Shown piece after piece: positions 24,975 to 32,810 of a stretch of DNA of 64,000 bases. Source of the DNA: Cohnella ginsengisoli (GTDB taxonomy: Bacteria; Bacillota; Bacilli; Paenibacillales; Paenibacillaceae); contig NZ_JAPDHZ010000006.1 in NCBI RefSeq assembly GCF_029525555.1, positions 558,001-622,000 of the forward strand, given 5' to 3'. A program made the translations under genes and the position numbers. Position 1 is the stretch's first letter. Each line of letters starts with the position of its first letter. The notes beneath the pieces are model-generated. The model made no database searches, was not told where the DNA came from, and was given only the letters and a program-made list of their open reading frames with translations.

Positions 24975-25031
24975 AACTGTATATAAACTAGTATCAGTTA
25001 TGATTGTACCCGCATAAATATAGTTGTGCAA
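24975..25031 (-). promoter_or_regulatory. namA promoter with possible operator
   Basis: On the minus strand: TTGCAC (25026-25031), 17 bp, TACAAT (25003-25008). Between the -10 and the gene lies an imperfect palindrome (24975-24999) with ends AACTG and CAGTT, placed like an operator overlapping the transcription start. The regulator is unknown. Confidence 0.6.
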
Positions 25032-25060
25032 CCAGACCACTCGGATAAACGAAACGCGCC

Positions 25061-26387
25061 TCATCGCTCGGCTTTTGTCTGCGCGATAGCCGCATTCCGC
25101 AGACGCTTGCGGAGCAGCGCCCAAACCAGCAGCGGGGGAGCTGCCGAACACGAGCAGGAGCACGCGGATGATCACGGGATTGGCGCTGACGGACACGCAA
25201 ACGATAAACGTCAAGGCGCCGACGAAGCGCCCGGCATTCAGCGCCAGCTCGCGAAGGATGACGCGTTCCTCCCGCTGCTTGACGTCCGCTTCATTGCCCC
25301 CGATCTGGTCGAACACGACCGATACGGAAGGGATGGAGAAAAGCGGTACGAAGATGGCGGTGCCTAATCCGAAAATAAGGAGCTCTGAATAGCCTGTCCC
25401 CCACAATAACGGAACGATAAACAAAGTCATCATCAGCGCGCCGGTGAGCATGCCCCAGAACCGTCTGCTCGGCTTTAGCAGCCTGCCTGCGATCCAAAAG
25501 CTGAGCAACGCTGCGGCGGACGTATAGAGCGAGAAGCTCCCGAGCTTCATTTCGCTTCCGGTGGACGTATAGACGAGCAAGGCGATAACGAATCCGAAGA
25601 TGCCTTCCCGGAGCCCCTGCGCAACCATGGCGCCCGAGATCGCGCGCCAGGGGTTGCCTTTCCGAAGCAGGCTCCCTAGCCCGAGTCGCCAGTCGTACCG
25701 TCCGGACGGCTCCCGCTTGTGGAGGCCGAACGTGAGCGCGGCGCCTGCGACGAATATGGCCAGGGAGATGGCGAAAATGAGACGATAGCCCGCATTGCCG
25801 CCGCTGCTCGATATGAGCAGGCCGGAGAGCCAAGGCGCCAGCATGCCGGACAACGAGCCGAGCAGCCCCGCCCAGCCGTTGAAACGGTCGCGGTTGCCGG
25901 GTCCGGTGATCTCGAAGTAGACGATGTTAAACGACAGCCAGAACAAACCGGAGGAGATGCCCTGAACGAGCCCCAGGATAGGCACTGCATCCGCGGCGCG
26001 GGTGCCGAAGGCGAGCACCAGGCCGTAAAATGCGGCTGCCGCGATGACGCCCCCGCGCAAGGCGTTCATCTTGTTGCCTTCCTTGACCCATTTTCCGGCC
26101 AGCCAGAAGGTGAGCGACATCGAGAGCTGGTGCACGACGGCAAACCATCCGAGAAGCGCGTAGTCGTGTTTGATTTTCCAAATGAAAATGTTGACGAAAG
26201 TGGCGGACAACGCATTTCCGCAGGTGAACAATGCATTCACGGCGAGCAGCAGCAAGGCTTGGCGGTCGAGTTTTGTCGTCTTAGTCGCCCGCGGTTCGTC
26301 CTCTGCACGTCCGACATCCGTAAATTCGCGTCCCCGCTCGTGCCCAAGCAGCGGAAAACGAGAGGATTTTGAAGAAGTACCCGGCAT
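25061..26387 (-). CDS. MFS transporter (frame broken at a 5-G run)
   Basis: Twelve-helix major facilitator protein with a cytoplasmic N-terminal leader of about 40 residues. Marks: LLAVNALFTCGNALSATFVN (helix 1), FWLAGKWVKEGNKMNALRGG (loop 2-3), LSFNIVYFEITGPGNRDRFN and GNEADVKQREERVILRELAL. Near the end the frame breaks at the G run 25134-25138; with one base fewer it reads VFGSSPLLVWALLRKRL and stops at 25061, giving 441 residues. The ATG at 26387 is preceded by AGGAGG. The substrate is unknown. It runs in the same direction as namA, 100 bp upstream of it. Confidence 0.83.
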
Positions 26388-26473
26388 GCCGCCCTCCTGA
26401 AGTCGCACTGGAATTCAATGCCCGAAGCGGGCGCAGTTTGATTAGGATGGTCGCGGCGGGGGGAAATCATGAA

Positions 26474-26508
26474 TGAAAAAAATCCCGCCCCTCGTCGAGG
26501 GCGGGATC
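26474..26508 (-). terminator. Terminator after the small Sm-like gene
   Basis: On the minus strand TCCCGCCCTCG and CGAGGGGCGGGA form a near-perfect stem, followed by seven T. Confidence 0.8.
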
Positions 26509-26518
26509 GAAGCGCAAA

Positions 26519-26836
26519 TCAAATGAGCAGCGTAATGACCAGTAGTTCGTACAGCACGAGCGTCAAGATCGCATTCGCGGCGAACGGGCCTAAAAAACGG
26601 GCGTCCATCGCGCTCGGCGCGACGGCCAGATGAAGGTGGCAGCCGTCGACGCCGATGACCGTCCCCTCGTAAATGTGGCCGTCCATCGTCTTTACGCGCA
26701 CGTTTCGGTTGTAGTGGGCGCCGCAGATGTCGGACAGCTTTTGCCGGATTTGCTTTGCGCCGGCGACCCAATCCTGATTGGCCTCGTAGATCGGCGCGTT
26801 GGCGTCCAAGGCTTTATTTTTTGAAGTCATGGTCAA
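26519..26836 (-). CDS. Small protein with Sm-like segment, function unknown
   Basis: 105 residues. The middle (HYNRNVRVKTMDGHIYEGTV, then IGVDGCHLHLAV) resembles an Sm/Lsm-type small beta-barrel, and the C-terminus is hydrophobic (FAANAILTLVLYELLVITLL), suggesting a membrane-associated end. Similar small proteins occur in Paenibacillaceae, to my knowledge without an established function. The start is ATG 26836 or 26830, with CAAGGAGGA upstream. It is flanked by its own terminator and so is a single-gene unit. Confidence 0.65.
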   Translation of the reverse strand: MTMTSKNKALDANAPIYEANQDWVAGAKQIRQKLSDICGAHYNRNVRVKTMDGHIYEGTVIGVDGCHLHLAVAPSAMDARFLGPFAANAILTLVLYELLVITLLI

Positions 26837-26942
26837 TCCTCCTTGGGCTTTGTGTCATCAGCCTATGCGGAGGAAGGCCCAAGGGTGACAAATGCCGGGA
26901 TGGAGCGGGCAATGCGATCTTAATCGGCGCTGCCGGCGGACA

Positions 26943-27620
26943 TTACGGCGCGGTGCCGTTCTCTTTTTTGTTATAAACGCCGCTGCCGACGCCTTCCTTC
27001 AGCTTCTCGTAAACCGTCTTGCCGTTCTCGTCTTTGACCGCGCCGAATGCGGTGTTCGCGTACGTGAACACGGTCTCGCGAGTGGCGGCCTTGGTTTTGC
27101 TGATCCCTTTGGCGGAGTTAGCGTCCAGGATCCCCTTTTCCATCGCGGCTTTGACGTAAGCGGACGCCCAATCCGTCGTCGACGAATCCGGCTTGATGTC
27201 CAGGAATTTGCACAGCAAGGCTACCGCTTCGGCGGACGTAATGTTTCCGTTCGGATTAAATTTGCCGTTGCCGGTGCCGAGCGTGTAGCCGTTTTCTTCG
27301 ATTAACTCCTTGGCCGAGGAAATATAGCCGCTGTACCAGGAACCGGGCGCTACGTCGGTAAAGGAAGACGTTTGGACGGGCGATTTGGCCTCCGTCTCTA
27401 AACCGAACGCGCGAACCATGATGACGGCGAGCTGCGCTCTCGTGATGTTGTCGCCGAGGTTGAGGTTGCCCTTCAGGTCGCCGGAGATGATGCCTGCATC
27501 AATAAGCGCCTTAAGCTTTTCTTCGGCCGCGGAGCCTGCTGCAGTTGCGGAGCCGCCGAGCGCGGCCAGCAAGACCGCGCCTGCCGCCAGCGCTGACAAT
27601 GCCTTTTTCGTCTTTTTCAA
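26943..27620 (-). CDS. S-layer homology (SLH) domain protein
   Basis: 225 residues: signal peptide (KKALSALAAGAVLLAALGGS, then ATAAG) followed by SLH repeats. One begins with LIDAGIISGDLKGNLNLGDN and ITRAQLAVIMVRAFGLE; a second starts at FTDVAPGSWYSGYISSAKEL and has FNPNGNITSAEAVALLCKFL; a third, degenerate one follows (DWASAYVKAAMEKGILDA). There is no other domain, so the mature protein is essentially a cell-wall polysaccharide binding module. SLH proteins bind pyruvylated secondary polymers. Single-gene unit. Function beyond wall binding is unknown. Confidence 0.9.
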   Translation of the reverse strand: MKKTKKALSALAAGAVLLAALGGSATAAGSAAEEKLKALIDAGIISGDLKGNLNLGDNITRAQLAVIMVRAFGLETEAKSPVQTSSFTDVAPGSWYSGYISSAKELIEENGYTLGTGNGKFNPNGNITSAEAVALLCKFLDIKPDSSTTDWASAYVKAAMEKGILDANSAKGISKTKAATRETVFTYANTAFGAVKDENGKTVYEKLKEGVGSGVYNKKENGTAP

Positions 27621-27751
27621 ATAAATACGCCTCCCTTATGCTTTCTGATATCATTATCGGCGGGCCGCGGCGATCGTTACAGAGGAATATGAGCGGACAG
27701 GCGCGCGCTGGAAGCGTTGGCGACGCATGGATGCGCCGCGGGGGGAGACAA

Positions 27752-27760
27752 TGATATAAT
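27752..27760 (+). promoter_or_regulatory. Extended -10 promoter of upp
   Basis: TGATATAAT at 27752-27760, 37 bp before the upp ATG; the same 9-mer precedes prfA and ywlC. Confidence 0.6.
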
Positions 27761-27796
27761 GGACGGGCATCTGAACGGACAAAGGAGAGGAACACC

Positions 27797-28428
27797 ATGG
27801 GGCGATTGCAGGTTTGCGACCACCCGCTGATTCAGCATAAAGTCACTTTTTTTGCGCGATAAAAAAGACGGAAACCAAACAGTTCCGGGAGCTTGTGGAC
27901 GAGATCTCCACGCTGATGGCGTACGAAGCCACGCGGGATTTCCCGCTGACGACGGCGAAGGTACAGACGCCGGTCGTCGAAGCCGAGGGCAAGATCATCG
28001 CGGGCCGTATGGTCGGCCTGATCCCCATCCTCCGTGCCGGCCTAGGCATGGTCGACGGCGTTCTGAAGCTGCTGCCTTCCGCCCGCGTGGGCCATATCGG
28101 GCTCTATCGGGACGAGGAGACGCTCCAGCCGGTCGAGTATTACGTCAGCTTGCCGACCGACGTGACCGAGCGAGAGCTCATCGTGCTCGATCCGATGCTC
28201 GCGACGGGCGGCTCGGCCAACGCGGCGATCTCGATCCTGAAGCAGCGCGGCTGCAAGCCGACCAAGCTGATGTGTCTCATCGCGGCGCCGGAGGGCGTTA
28301 AGGCCGTCCAGGAAGCACACCCGGAGATCGATATTTTCGTCGCGGCTTTAGACTCGCATCTCAACGAACACGGATACATAGTGCCGGGACTCGGCGATGC
28401 CGGCGACCGGCTGTACGGAACCAAATAA
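27797..28428 (+). CDS. upp: Uracil phosphoribosyltransferase (two homopolymer frame breaks)
   Basis: Makes UMP from uracil and PRPP (pyrimidine salvage). It starts MGRLQVCDHPLIQHKVTF at ATG 27797 (AAAGGAGAGG upstream). The frame is then lost: the T run 27847-27853 has seven T where six are needed for TFLRDKK, and the A run 27861-27866 has six where five are needed for DKKTETKQF. Removing both gives 209 residues, exactly the B. subtilis length. Intact further on: GLIPILRAGLGMVDG, LDPMLATGGSANAAI (PRPP loop) and HGYIVPGLGDAGDRLYGTK. Two breaks 10 bp apart in a core gene argue for sequence error. Confidence 0.9.
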
Positions 28429-28460
28429 AGACGAGCTAGGCTTGTGGGAGGAACGGACTT

Positions 28461-29600
28461 GTGAAACCGATAAAAATCATGTCGATATTCGGCGTGCGCC
28501 CCGAAGCGATCAAGATGGCGCCGCTCGTGCTGGAGCTGCAAAAATACCCCGGCCTGATCGAATCCACCGTATGCGTCACGGCGCAGCACCGGCAGATGCT
28601 CGATCAGGTGCTGGATATTTTCGATATCCGGCCGGACTACGATATGAACGTCATGCAGGTCGGACAGACGCTGAACGAGATCACGATCCGCGTCCTGCAA
28701 GGGCTGGAGCCGATTCTGGCCGAGGCCAAGCCCGACATGGTGCTCGTGCACGGCGATACGCTGACGAGCTTCCTGGCGAGCTATGCCGCGTTCCTGCAGC
28801 AGATCCAGATCGGCCATGTCGAAGCCGGGCTGCGCACCTGGAACAAGCTCTCTCCGTATCCGGAGGAGATGAACCGGCAGTTGACCGGCGTGCTGGCGGA
28901 CGCGCACTTCGCGCCGACCCAGTGGTCGGCGGGCAACCTGCGGAAGGAAAGCAAGCCCGAGGACCGGATCTACGTGACGGGCAACACGGTAACGGACGTA
29001 TTTCAATATACGGTGAAGCCGGACTTTTCGCATCCTGTACTCGACTGGGCAAAAGGCAAGCGTCTGGTGCTGATGACGGCTCACCGCCGCGAGAACCAGG
29101 GCGAGCCTCATCGCCATATTTTTAGTGCTGTCCGCAAGCTTGCCGAAACGCACGAAGATATCGCCATCGTCTATCCCGTGCATCCGAATCCGGCCGTCAA
29201 AGGACCGGCCGAGGAGATTCTGGGCGGCCACCCGCGCATCCGCCTGATCGATCCGCTCGACGTCGTCGAGCTGCACAATTTCTACAAGCACACCTATCTG
29301 ATCCTGACCGATTCGGGCGGCCTTCAAGAAGAGGCGCCTTCGTACGGCGTACCCGTGCTCGTGCTGCGGGATACGACGGAGCGTCCGGAGGGCGTCGGGG
29401 CCGGCACGCTGGAGCTCGTCGGCACGGACGAGCATCTGATCTTCGACAGGGCGAGCGCCCTGCTCACCGATCCGGCGCTGTACGAGCGGATGAGCCATGC
29501 CGCCAACCCTTACGGGGACGGGCAAGCTTCGAAGCGGATCGCGCAAGCGATCCTGCACCATTTCGGCAGGGGAGAGCGGCCGTCGGCCTTCGAAGGTTGA
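28461..29600 (+). CDS. mnaA: UDP-N-acetylglucosamine 2-epimerase (non-hydrolysing)
   Basis: Interconverts UDP-GlcNAc and UDP-ManNAc for wall teichoic acid and other surface polymers. 379 residues. Marks: IMSIFGVRPEAIKMAPLVLE, TAQHRQMLDQVLDIF, VHGDTLTSFLASYAA, GHVEAGLRTWNKLSPYPEEM and TDSGGLQEEAPSYGVPVLVL followed by RDTTERPEG. GTG start at 28461 after GGGAGG. It lies between upp and the ATP synthase operon, as in other Paenibacillaceae and Bacillales; a terminator follows. Confidence 0.95.
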   Translation: MKPIKIMSIFGVRPEAIKMAPLVLELQKYPGLIESTVCVTAQHRQMLDQVLDIFDIRPDYDMNVMQVGQTLNEITIRVLQGLEPILAEAKPDMVLVHGDTLTSFLASYAAFLQQIQIGHVEAGLRTWNKLSPYPEEMNRQLTGVLADAHFAPTQWSAGNLRKESKPEDRIYVTGNTVTDVFQYTVKPDFSHPVLDWAKGKRLVLMTAHRRENQGEPHRHIFSAVRKLAETHEDIAIVYPVHPNPAVKGPAEEILGGHPRIRLIDPLDVVELHNFYKHTYLILTDSGGLQEEAPSYGVPVLVLRDTTERPEGVGAGTLELVGTDEHLIFDRASALLTDPALYERMSHAANPYGDGQASKRIAQAILHHFGRGERPSAFEG

Positions 29601-29605
29601 CGAGC

Positions 29606-29662
29606 GAGGCGACGGTTCTGCCTATGGGGATCCATGCCCCATGGGCGGGCTGTCGCCTTTTG
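29606..29662 (+). terminator. Terminator after mnaA
   Basis: AGGCGAC (29607-29613) pairs with GTCGCCT (29652-29658); inner ATGGGG/CCCCAT pairs extend the stem; TTTT-like end. The next 290 bp hold the atp promoter and no gene. Confidence 0.7.
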
Positions 29663-29853
29663 CGCATAGGCGAGGCGTCAAAAAACGACGGCGATTTTTT
29701 CGCGGTTTGGAGAATCTGCTCGCACGGGTGGCGGAATGAAGGTGGAATTGTCTACAGCGTACAGCGCAACTGTATGGTTTGAAAAGCGGAAGAATCCAGA
29801 TTTATCAAGGGTTTGACGGGCTTGCGTTCACATAATGTTTGAATTTATGCGAA

Positions 29854-29883
29854 TTGACAAATCCCATCGGCCAAGGATACAAT
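29854..29883 (+). promoter_or_regulatory. Sigma-A promoter of the atp operon
   Basis: TTGACA (29854-29859), 18 bp, TACAAT (29878-29883), in a locally AT-rich stretch. The first gene begins about 75 bp later. Confidence 0.8.
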
Positions 29884-29960
29884 ATTACCTGAACCATTAG
29901 GAAGAAAGGGCTTACTTGAAGTCGAATTTCTTGCTGATGGGATCGAAGGAGCGGATGTCC

Positions 29961-30212
29961 ATGCCCGAATCCGAACGAAAACCGCCTCTGCCGCCGGACG
30001 AAAATCCATGGCGCGCAGCCGGGCTCGTAACCGCGATCGGTGTCGAACTGGCCGTGTGCGTAGGCCTGGGCTGGTGGATCGGATCCGTCGTTGACGGCAA
30101 CCGCGGCACCTCGACTTGGTATCTGGTCGGACTTATCGTCGGCCTCGTCGCCGGCATCGGTTCGGCCGTGGGCCTCATTCGGAAGTTCGCCGTCAAGGGA
30201 AGGGGCAAATGA
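29961..30212 (+). CDS. atpZ: AtpZ/AtpI family small membrane protein
   Basis: 83 residues from ATG 29961 with two transmembrane segments (GLVTAIGVELAVCVGLGWWI and STWYLVGLIVGLVAGIGSAV), the AtpZ (F0F1-ATPase subunit, AtpI/gene 1) family, implicated in Mg2+/Ca2+ uptake or ATP synthase assembly. ATG 29961 is chosen because AAGGAG lies 9 bp upstream; an upstream TTG (29916) also has a possible site. Its stop overlaps the next start (ATGA at 30209-30212). Confidence 0.85.
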   Translation: MPESERKPPLPPDENPWRAAGLVTAIGVELAVCVGLGWWIGSVVDGNRGTSTWYLVGLIVGLVAGIGSAVGLIRKFAVKGRGK

Positions 30213-30620
30213 TGGACGATTTGCCTGCTTTGATGAAGAAGGTTTCTCGCATTACGTTCTTTTTTTTTGTCCATGGGATGTCTGGGGTGGGCGGTATTGC
30301 CCGCTTATAAGACTGTCTTCGGAGGGTTCCTGATCGGTGCGATCGGCAGCCTGCTCGTCGCGTGGCATCTGGCCTGGAAGACCGTTCGGATCGGCGAAGC
30401 CGCGTCCGGCGGCAGAAGACCCCGCTCGGGGTTCGGCTTCCTCTCCCGCGCCGCGCTGGCCCTGCTCGCCGCGTTCGTGTCGGTTCGCCTGCTCGAGTTC
30501 AATCTCCCGGCTACCGTAGCGGGATTAATTGCGGCGCCGTTGGCAACACTCCTACTGGGTATCTTGTCCAGACGCCGCCAAGGCGTACACGCCACCGATG
30601 AAAGGGGTGAAAAGCACTAA
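30209..30620 (+). CDS. atpI: ATP synthase protein I (frame broken at a T run)
   Basis: Small membrane protein of the ATP synthase operon that helps assemble the c-ring. Starts MMDDLPALMKKVSRIT. The frame breaks at the T run 30260-30268 (nine T); with eight it reads ITFFFLSMGCLGWAVLPAYK and gives 136 residues with about four hydrophobic segments (FGGFLIGAIGSLLVAWHLAW; LALLAAFVSVRLLEFNLPAT; VAGLIAAPLATLLLGILS). It overlaps atpZ by 4 bp and is one base short of touching atpB. Confidence 0.85.
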
Positions 30621-30621
30621 C

Positions 30622-31377
30622 ATGGATCACTTAGCGCCAATCGTCATTCTCGGCGGTGTGAAGTTCGACCTTGCGGCTATCATCATGGTCATCGTGACCA
30701 GCGTCGTCGCATTTGTACTCGCGCGCCTGTCCGTCCGCAACCTGTCCGTGGACAATCCCGGCAAGCTGCAGAACTTCATGGAGTGGGTCGTCGAGTTCGT
30801 CAGCAACATCATCGGGATGGCGACAGACTTCAAACGGGGTCGCGTCTACCTGAGCCTCGGTCTTACGCTGATCATCTACATTTTCATCGGCAACATGCTC
30901 GGCCTTCCGTTCAACTTCATTACCGAAGCGCACGGTCACGCGACGTTCCTCGGAATGGACCTGTTCATGAACGGCGAAGAGGAAGCTCACTTCGCATGGT
31001 GGAAGTCTCCTACGGCAGACGCTGCTATGACGATGGGACTCGCCCTTACCGTCATCGTGATCTCGCACATTCAGGGTTTCCGCCACAACCGCAAGCATTA
31101 CCTCAAGCATTACTTCGAGCCGTGGCCGTTCTTCTTTCCGATCAACCTGATCGAGACGGTCGCCAAGCCGCTGACGCTCGGTCTCCGGCTATTCGGCAAC
31201 ATCTACGCCGGCGAAGTCATGATCGGCGTTATCCTTGGCATGGGTTGGGTCGGGATTCCGGCGCTTCTCGTCTGGCAGGGCTTCAGTATATTCGTAGGTG
31301 CCATCCAAGCGTTCGTATTTACGATGCTGACCATGGTGTATATCGGTCAGGCTAGCATTCACGAAGAAGATCATTAA
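30622..31377 (+). CDS. atpB: ATP synthase Fo subunit a
   Basis: Forms the two proton half-channels next to the c-ring. 251 residues with several membrane helices. The essential arginine lies in LTLGLRLFGNIYAGEVMIGV, and the last helices in FSIFVGAIQAFVFTMLTMVY. ATG 30622 is used; GTG 30607 in frame is possible and would add five residues. Second position in the conserved order a, c, b, delta, alpha, gamma, beta, epsilon. Confidence 0.95.
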   Translation: MDHLAPIVILGGVKFDLAAIIMVIVTSVVAFVLARLSVRNLSVDNPGKLQNFMEWVVEFVSNIIGMATDFKRGRVYLSLGLTLIIYIFIGNMLGLPFNFITEAHGHATFLGMDLFMNGEEEAHFAWWKSPTADAAMTMGLALTVIVISHIQGFRHNRKHYLKHYFEPWPFFFPINLIETVAKPLTLGLRLFGNIYAGEVMIGVILGMGWVGIPALLVWQGFSIFVGAIQAFVFTMLTMVYIGQASIHEEDH

Positions 31378-31412
31378 TCTCAAAGTACCCAATTCGAGGA
31401 GGATATTCACAA

Positions 31413-31634
31413 ATGGAAATCTATGCTCTGTTAGCAGCTGCAATCGTGTTCGGCCTTGGCGCGCTCGGCGCCGGTATCGGTAACGGCCTGATCTTCTCCA
31501 AGACGGTTGAAGGCATCTCCCGCCAGCCTGAGCTGCGCGGCGCACTGCAAACGACGGCGTTCATCGGCGTAGGTCTGGTAGAAGCACTGCCGATCATCTC
31601 CCTCGTCCTCGCGTTCATCTTCATGGCGAAGTAA
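31413..31634 (+). CDS. atpE: ATP synthase Fo subunit c
   Basis: 73 residues, a two-helix hairpin that forms the rotor ring. The polar loop is SRQPELRG and the proton-binding glutamate is Glu57 in GVGLVEALPI. The residues around it do not show the sodium-binding pattern, so a proton-driven enzyme is expected. GAGGAGG before the ATG is the strongest ribosome site in the operon, fitting the need for many c subunits. Confidence 0.97.
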   Translation: MEIYALLAAAIVFGLGALGAGIGNGLIFSKTVEGISRQPELRGALQTTAFIGVGLVEALPIISLVLAFIFMAK

Positions 31635-31654
31635 GCAATTTCATCTATAACGTT

Positions 31655-31684
31655 AGGCGCGGAGAGCCATCTGCCTCCACGCCT
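31655..31684 (+). other. Hairpin between atpE and atpF
   Basis: AGGCG and GGAG pair with CTCC and CGCCT (one mismatch) with no T run. In a 115-bp gap directly after the c-subunit gene; probably stabilises the 5' mRNA or partly attenuates, helping c exceed b. Inference only. Confidence 0.5.
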
Positions 31685-31749
31685 TCCTTATGCAAGAGGG
31701 CGCAATTCGGATTTGATCGACAGTTTTTGGGTGAAAGGAGTGGCTATCG

Positions 31750-32235
31750 TTGACCATCACATGGACCAACTTTTTTGTTCAAGTCATCGCATTCGGCATC
31801 TTGTATCTGCTGCTGTCGAAGTATGCCTTCGGTCCGCTTTTCGGCATCATGGAAAAGCGCCGTCAGCTTGTCAAAGAGCAGATCGACACGGCCGAGCGCA
31901 ACCGCTCCGAGAGCGAGCGCTTCCTCGAAGAGCAGAAGCAATCGCTGCAGCAAGCGCGCAAGGAAGCCTATGATATTATCGAACAAGCGAAGTCGACCGG
32001 CTCCAAGCAAGCCGACGACATCATCGCCGCGGCGCGCGGCGAATCCAGCCGCCTGAAAGAAGAGGCGGTACGCGACATCGAAGCCGAGAAGAACAAGGCC
32101 ATCGCGTCGCTCAAGTCCGAAGTCGGCGGCCTGTCCGTACAGATCGCCAGCAAGATCCTCGAGAAGCAAGTCGACGCGGGCGCCCAAGGCGAACTGGTCG
32201 ATCAATATCTCAAAGACGTAGGTAAGTCGTCATGA
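31750..32235 (+). CDS. atpF: ATP synthase Fo subunit b
   Basis: Peripheral stalk: an N-terminal membrane helix (WTNFFVQVIAFGILYLLLSK) and a long charged coiled coil (MEKRRQLVKEQIDTAERNRS onward) that reaches the top of F1. 161 residues. Start is TTG 31750, supported by AAGGAG at 31735-31740 with 9 bp spacing. The stop overlaps the atpH start (ATGA), so the two stalk subunits are coupled. Confidence 0.95.
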   Translation: MTITWTNFFVQVIAFGILYLLLSKYAFGPLFGIMEKRRQLVKEQIDTAERNRSESERFLEEQKQSLQQARKEAYDIIEQAKSTGSKQADDIIAAARGESSRLKEEAVRDIEAEKNKAIASLKSEVGGLSVQIASKILEKQVDAGAQGELVDQYLKDVGKSS

Positions 32236-32777
32236 GCCGCGGCACGGTCGTAGCCAAACGATACGCCAGGGCGCTCTTCGATCTGGCGCGCGAGCAAGAC
32301 GCCGTGGCCAGCACGGAGAGCGAGCTGAAGCTGATCGCTGACGCGATCGAAGCGAACGCAGACGTGCGCGTCTTCCTGTCGGCGCCGAACATCACGCTGG
32401 ACAAGAAAATCGCGCTGCTGCGCGGCACGTTCGGCGACAAAGTGTCGCAGATCGTGCTGAACACGGTTAGCCTGCTGGTCGAACGCGGTCGCGAGACTGA
32501 GATCCCGGCGGTGCTGGACGCGTACATGTCGGTCGCCGGAGGCGTCCTCGGACGCGCGGACGCGCTGGTCACTTCGGCCAAGCCGCTCACGCCCGAGCAG
32601 ACCGAAGAGATCGCGACGCGCTTCAAGGCCGTCATCGGCAAAAACGTGCGCGTCATCGGCGAGGTTGACGAGTCGCTGATCGGCGGCATCACCGTCCGCA
32701 TCGGCGACACGCTCTACGACGGCAGCCTGCGCGGCAAGCTGAGCCGTCTATCCAAAGAACTTCAAACGAGTCTGTAA
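32232..32777 (+). CDS. atpH: ATP synthase F1 subunit delta
   Basis: Links the b-dimer stalk to the alpha3beta3 head. 181 residues. Family features: VVAKRYARALFDLAREQDAV at the N-terminus and the conserved C-terminal VDESLIGGITVRIGDTLYDG, then SLRGKLSRLSKEL. ATG 32232 overlaps the atpF stop codon. Full length. Confidence 0.95.
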   Translation: MSRGTVVAKRYARALFDLAREQDAVASTESELKLIADAIEANADVRVFLSAPNITLDKKIALLRGTFGDKVSQIVLNTVSLLVERGRETEIPAVLDAYMSVAGGVLGRADALVTSAKPLTPEQTEEIATRFKAVIGKNVRVIGEVDESLIGGITVRIGDTLYDGSLRGKLSRLSKELQTSL

Positions 32778-32810
32778 TATACGCATGTATCTTGTAAGTA
32801 GGAGACAGGG

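Noticed and set aside
28140..29561. 473-codon minus-strand frame over upp and mnaA
   Set aside because: Antisense to two genes with clear protein families; no coding signal of its own.
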